Shown: one piece after another, positions 60,899-64,000 of the stretch
Numbering within the stretch: position 1 is the stretch's first letter
Layout: every line of letters begins with the position of its first letter
Source: DASZVB01 sp035545855
GTDB lineage: Bacteria; Myxococcota_A; Polyangia; Polyangiales; Polyangiaceae
NCBI GenBank assembly: GCA_035545855.1
Contig: DASZXK010000053.1
Location: 1 to 64,000 of the forward strand
Reading direction: 5' to 3'
Length of the DNA stretch: 64,000 nucleotides
The notes under the pieces: model-generated
What the model was told of the DNA's origin: nothing
Databases searched by the model: none
Seen by the model: the letters and a program-made list of their open reading frames with translations, nothing else
Translations under genes and position numbers: made by a program

Positions 60899-61890
60899 GC
60901 GGTCCGTCGCTTCGCGTCGCGGTGGTCGCCGGCGGGCCGTCGAGCGAGGCCGGCGTCAGCCGGAGGTCCGCGGCCGGAGTCGCGCGCGCTCTCTCGGATT
61001 CGGGGCACCGGCCCGAGGTGCTCGAGCTCGACGAAGCGCTCGCTGCACGCCTGGTCGAGCTCGCCCCCGACGTGGTGTTCCCCGCGGTGCACGGCGCGGT
61101 CGGCGAGGACGGCTGTCTTCAGGGACTGCTCGAGGTGCTCGGTCTGCCGTACGTCGGTTCGCGCGTGCTCGCGAGCGCGCTCGCGATGAGCAAGCCGCAC
61201 GCGAAGCGGCAGTTCGTCGCCGTCGGGCTACCGCTCGCGAAGGACGCGGTGGTTCGCCGCGGAGAAGACGCGGACCGCCGGGCGGCGGAGATCCGCGGAA
61301 GCGTCGGCCGCGCCGTGGTCGTGAAGCCGGGAGCGGGTGGGTCTGCCATCGGCGTCACGCCCATCCGGGACGCCGACCCGGATTCGGCGCTCGCCGAGGC
61401 GCTCCGTGCAGCGCTCTCTATGGATCCGGTCGCCCTCGTGGAGGAGTTCCTCGTCGGGAAGGAGGTCACGTGCGGTGTCCTGGAGGACGAGACGGGTGCG
61501 GCTCGCGCGCTCCCGCCGACGCTCATCCTGCCGAAGGCCGCGGGTTGGTACGACTTCACCTCCAAGTACGGAACCGGCGGAAGCGCTCACCAGTGTCCGC
61601 CGCCGTTTCCCGCGCCGCTCGTCGAGCGCATCCAGCGCGCGGCGGTGCTCGCTCACGAAGTGCTCGGCTGCAGGGATCTCTCCCGCACGGATTTCGTCGT
61701 GGACGACGACGCCGGAACGTTCACCGTGCTCGAGGTGAACACACTGCCGGGCATGACGGCGACGAGTCTGTTCCCCGAGGCCGCGCTCGCCGCCGGCATC
61801 GCGTTTCCGGAGCTCTGCGACCGGCTCGTCCGCCGCGCGCACGCTCGGCCCCGCGACTCCCGGCTGGCCGGCGTCGCCATGCCGGCGTGA
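60895..61890 (+). CDS. ddl: D-alanine--D-alanine ligase
   Basis: A 331-residue ATP-grasp enzyme that makes the D-Ala-D-Ala dipeptide for peptidoglycan. Signatures: VVAGGPSSEAGVSRRSA, FPAVHGAVGEDGCLQGLLE, the phosphate loop VVKPGAGGSAIGV, EEFLVGKEVTCGVLED, and EVNTLPGMTATSLFPEAA near the C-terminus. The GTG overlaps the deaminase stop codon. Neither murC nor ftsQ flanks it, so it lies outside the usual dcw cluster. Confidence 0.95.
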   Translation: MSGPSLRVAVVAGGPSSEAGVSRRSAAGVARALSDSGHRPEVLELDEALAARLVELAPDVVFPAVHGAVGEDGCLQGLLEVLGLPYVGSRVLASALAMSKPHAKRQFVAVGLPLAKDAVVRRGEDADRRAAEIRGSVGRAVVVKPGAGGSAIGVTPIRDADPDSALAEALRAALSMDPVALVEEFLVGKEVTCGVLEDETGAARALPPTLILPKAAGWYDFTSKYGTGGSAHQCPPPFPAPLVERIQRAAVLAHEVLGCRDLSRTDFVVDDDAGTFTVLEVNTLPGMTATSLFPEAALAAGIAFPELCDRLVRRAHARPRDSRLAGVAMPA

Positions 61891-61897
61891 GCGCTCG

Positions 61898-62527
61898 TCA
61901 CTCCGCGGCGCTGCGGCGGCGGGCGCTCCCGCGATGGCGGAGGCGCGCGAGGAGCTCGTCGCGGTTCGTCGGTGCGACGACCGGACCCGGCGCGCGGTGC
62001 CTGACCCCGCTCGGTTCGTTTCCGCCTTCGACGGGCGCTGCGACCTTCGCGACCGCGGGCGACCCGGCTCCGGGAACGGGGGCCGGCACGGGCAGAGGGA
62101 CGGGCGCCGCGCTCGCGTTCGGCGAGCTCTCGGCTTCCGCGGGCGCCGCGCTCGCGTTCGGCGAGCTCTTCGCTTCCGGCGGGGCGGCGTTCGGCGAGCT
62201 CTTCGCTTCCGGCTTCCGAGCGCGCTTCTGGGCCTCGAGCGCGCGCTTCAGCGTCGTCTTCGAGGCCGCGTCGAGCTGCCGGAAGCGGACCCGGAGCCCG
62301 CCGGGTCGCCCGTTCGTCGCGGTGACGGCCTCGACCACTCGTCCCTCGCCCCGGACGACTGCTTCGCCGGTCGCGAGCGCAATCTCGAACTTCACCGACG
62401 TCCCGGCCGCGACGCCCGCGGCGCCGACGAGCACCATGTCCGAGCGGTCGACCGTCCAGGCATCGCCGTCGAGGTATTGCTCGAGCGTGTCGTAGGGACG
62501 TTCGACGTGGAGGGTCTCGGAGCTCAT
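61898..62527 (-). CDS. PilZ-like protein with a repetitive Ala/Pro tail
   Basis: A 209-residue protein from ATG 62527. Residues about 1-95 resemble the PilZ-type module of myxobacteria (LHVERPYDTLEQYLDGD, VKFEIALATGEAVVRGEGRV, GGLRVRFRQLD); the RxxxR c-di-GMP motif is not clear. Residues about 105-150 contain three copies of a unit EAKSSPNA, made by a DNA repeat. The tail is disordered. It stands divergent to purD. Confidence 0.72.
   Translation of the reverse strand: MSSETLHVERPYDTLEQYLDGDAWTVDRSDMVLVGAAGVAAGTSVKFEIALATGEAVVRGEGRVVEAVTATNGRPGGLRVRFRQLDAASKTTLKRALEAQKRARKPEAKSSPNAAPPEAKSSPNASAAPAEAESSPNASAAPVPLPVPAPVPGAGSPAVAKVAAPVEGGNEPSGVRHRAPGPVVAPTNRDELLARLRHRGSARRRSAAE
62108..62215. repeat. 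Three-copy in-gene repeat in the PilZ-like gene
   Basis: Three near-copies of a GTTCGGCGAGCTCT-containing segment occur with offsets of 39 and 33 bases. They encode the EAKSSPNA units. Both spacings are multiples of three, so the reading frame is kept. Confidence 0.8.
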
Positions 62528-62691
62528 CGTCGTTCCGCGCGCGGATCCAGGAGAATAACGCCTCGTCCGGGCTCGTCGGAAGTGCTCGGGCGGCGCCCTG
62601 GTTTTTCCGCGGAGGGGCGTGATTCTTACATGTAGGTGGAAGGGCGCTCGTCCTGCTCCCCGTTCGCGCGCGCACGTGTTAGGCGGAGGGC

Positions 62692-63975
62692 GTGCCCAGC
62701 AGACGAAAGGTACTGGTCGTCGGCAGCGGAGGTCGCGAGCACGCGCTCGCGCATCGGCTCCTCGCTTCGGAGTCCGTGGGGGAAGTGCTCGTCGCACCCG
62801 GCAACGCGGGAACCGCCGGCGCCGCGCCTCCCGGCAAGGCAATCCGAAATGTGACCGGGAAACCGCTCGACGTCGCGAAGGCCGAGCGCCCCGATCTCGT
62901 CGTCGTGGGCCCGGAGGCGCCCCTCACGGAGGGGATCGTCGACGCTCTCGCGGCGGAAGGCATCGTCGCCTTCGGCCCGTCGAAGAGTGCCGCGCGGCTC
63001 GAAGGATCCAAGGCGTTCATGAAAGACTTCGTTCGCCGCGCGGGGATCCTCACCGCGCGCCACGAGGTGGTGGCGAAAGAGGCGGACCTTCGCGACGCGG
63101 TTCGACGCTTCCAGTCGCCCCCCGTCGTGAAGGCGGACGGCCTCTGCGCGGGCAAGGGGGTGGTCGTCGCCGAGACGCACGAAGAGGCGGTCGCGGCGGG
63201 CGCGGAGATGCTCCGCGGAGACCGGTTCGGGGACGCGGGTCGTGTCGTGGTGCTGGAGGAACGGATTTTGGGCGCGGAGGCGAGCGTGCACGCCATCTCG
63301 GACGGCGAGCGCGTCTTCGTGCTCCCGAGCGCGCAGGACCACAAGCGCATCGGCGACGGGGACACGGGGCCGAACACGGGCGGCATGGGCACGTACGCGC
63401 CGGCTCCGCTCGTCACCCCCGCGCTCGCCGAGCGCGTCCGCGTGGAGGTCTTCGAGCGCACCGTGCGCGCCATGGCCGCGGAGGGGAACCCGTACAAGGG
63501 CGTCCTCTTCGCGGGGCTCATGGTGACGGACGCGGGCGAGCCGTACCTGCTCGAGTTCAACGTGCGCTTCGGCGATCCGGAGACGGAGGTGCTGATGAAC
63601 GTGCTCGACGGAGATCTGGCCGACGCGCTCCACTCCGCGGCGAAGGGGCTGCTCGACCCGGCGGCGCTGTCCGTCTCGGCTCGGCACGCGCTCTCCGTCG
63701 TCGTCGCGTCCGAGGGTTACCCCGGGACGCCCCGGCTCGGGGACGCCATCCTCGGCCTCGGGGACGCGGCGGCCGTTCCGGAGGTCGTCGTGTACCACGC
63801 GGGCACGCGCCTCGAGGATGGTCGGGTGGTCACCGCGGGCGGGCGGGTTCTCGCCGTGACGGGGCGCGGTTGCTCCCTCCGGGAAGCTCACGCTCGGGCG
63901 TACGCTGCCGTCGAGAAGATCCGCTTTCCCGGGATGCAATACCGTCGGGACATCGGCGCGCGCGCCCTCGGGTGA
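62692..63975 (+). CDS. purD: Phosphoribosylamine--glycine ligase
   Basis: A 427-residue ATP-grasp enzyme of purine synthesis. Signatures: KVLVVGSGGREHALAHRL, VGPEAPLTEGIVDAL, VVKADGLCAGKGVVVA, HKRIGDGDTGPNTGGMGTYA, and LEFNVRFGDPETEVLM. The start is GTG at 62692, and the length and motifs match the family. The stop is intact, 25 bases before the window ends. Confidence 0.97.
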   Translation: MPSRRKVLVVGSGGREHALAHRLLASESVGEVLVAPGNAGTAGAAPPGKAIRNVTGKPLDVAKAERPDLVVVGPEAPLTEGIVDALAAEGIVAFGPSKSAARLEGSKAFMKDFVRRAGILTARHEVVAKEADLRDAVRRFQSPPVVKADGLCAGKGVVVAETHEEAVAAGAEMLRGDRFGDAGRVVVLEERILGAEASVHAISDGERVFVLPSAQDHKRIGDGDTGPNTGGMGTYAPAPLVTPALAERVRVEVFERTVRAMAAEGNPYKGVLFAGLMVTDAGEPYLLEFNVRFGDPETEVLMNVLDGDLADALHSAAKGLLDPAALSVSARHALSVVVASEGYPGTPRLGDAILGLGDAAAVPEVVVYHAGTRLEDGRVVTAGGRVLAVTGRGCSLREAHARAYAAVEKIRFPGMQYRRDIGARALG

Positions 63976-64000
63976 GCGATCCGGCGGTCGGGGGACGACC

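Overview
The window is uniformly high-GC (most third codon positions are G or C), densely packed and bacterial. The mix of gene families points to Myxococcota (delta-type myxobacteria, probably Polyangia-like). These include a transmembrane Ser/Thr kinase with an HRDVSPQN catalytic loop beside a TPR/PEGA-like secreted partner, a lipoprotein with a long Gly-rich linker, an NrsF-like (DUF1109) membrane anti-sigma candidate, a DUF4388-like/J-domain protein and a PilZ-like protein. The taxonomic call is inference from gene content; no rRNA or tRNA gene was seen.

Layout. 0.4-3.7 kb is regulatory: an ECF sigma factor, two small LuxR-type HTH proteins, a DUF3455 lipoprotein and the NrsF-like protein. 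4-11.8 kb is metabolic: a COG2509 FAD enzyme, a membrane metallophosphoesterase, homodimeric pyruvate dehydrogenase E1 (aceE), a Uma2 protein, mutY and a GFA/CENP-V protein. 11.9-19.1 kb holds an AlgX-like/MBOAT acyl-transfer pair, class I fumarase, a polytopic membrane protein and a methyltransferase. 19.4-24.5 kb has a large winged-helix/ATPase regulator, a TIGR02757 protein and a conserved unknown.

24.6-35 kb is one long collinear block: nuoABCD-nuoG-nuoH-nuoI, gatB, mtnA, lipA. It is followed by a TerB-like gene and by branched-chain 2-oxo acid dehydrogenase E1alpha-E1beta-E2, whose E2 would need LipA's product. 39.5-42.1 kb is the secreted partner and kinase pair. 42.2-47.8 kb is a conserved translation/replication block: prs, rplY, pth, rpsF, rpsR, rplI, dnaB. 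Between rplI and dnaB lies a 73-bp tandem duplication that copies the rplI stop region with its hairpin.

47.9-64 kb holds obgE, a diacylglycerol-kinase-like protein, a J-domain protein, a HAD phosphatase, a chlorite-dismutase/HemQ-like protein, hisZ-purA, two TPR secreted proteins, a double bacterial-PH-domain membrane protein, two envelope proteins, a dCMP-deaminase-like gene, ddl, a PilZ-like gene and purD.

Most of the window is housekeeping. No mobile element, CRISPR array, phage region or tRNA was found. The least ordinary signals are the large insertions in NuoH and DnaB, the prs leader with an intrinsic-terminator-like hairpin over the annotated-looking start, the rplI 3'-end tandem duplication, and the separation of an ECF sigma factor from a possible NrsF-type partner. 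No convincing new defence or biosynthetic system is visible.
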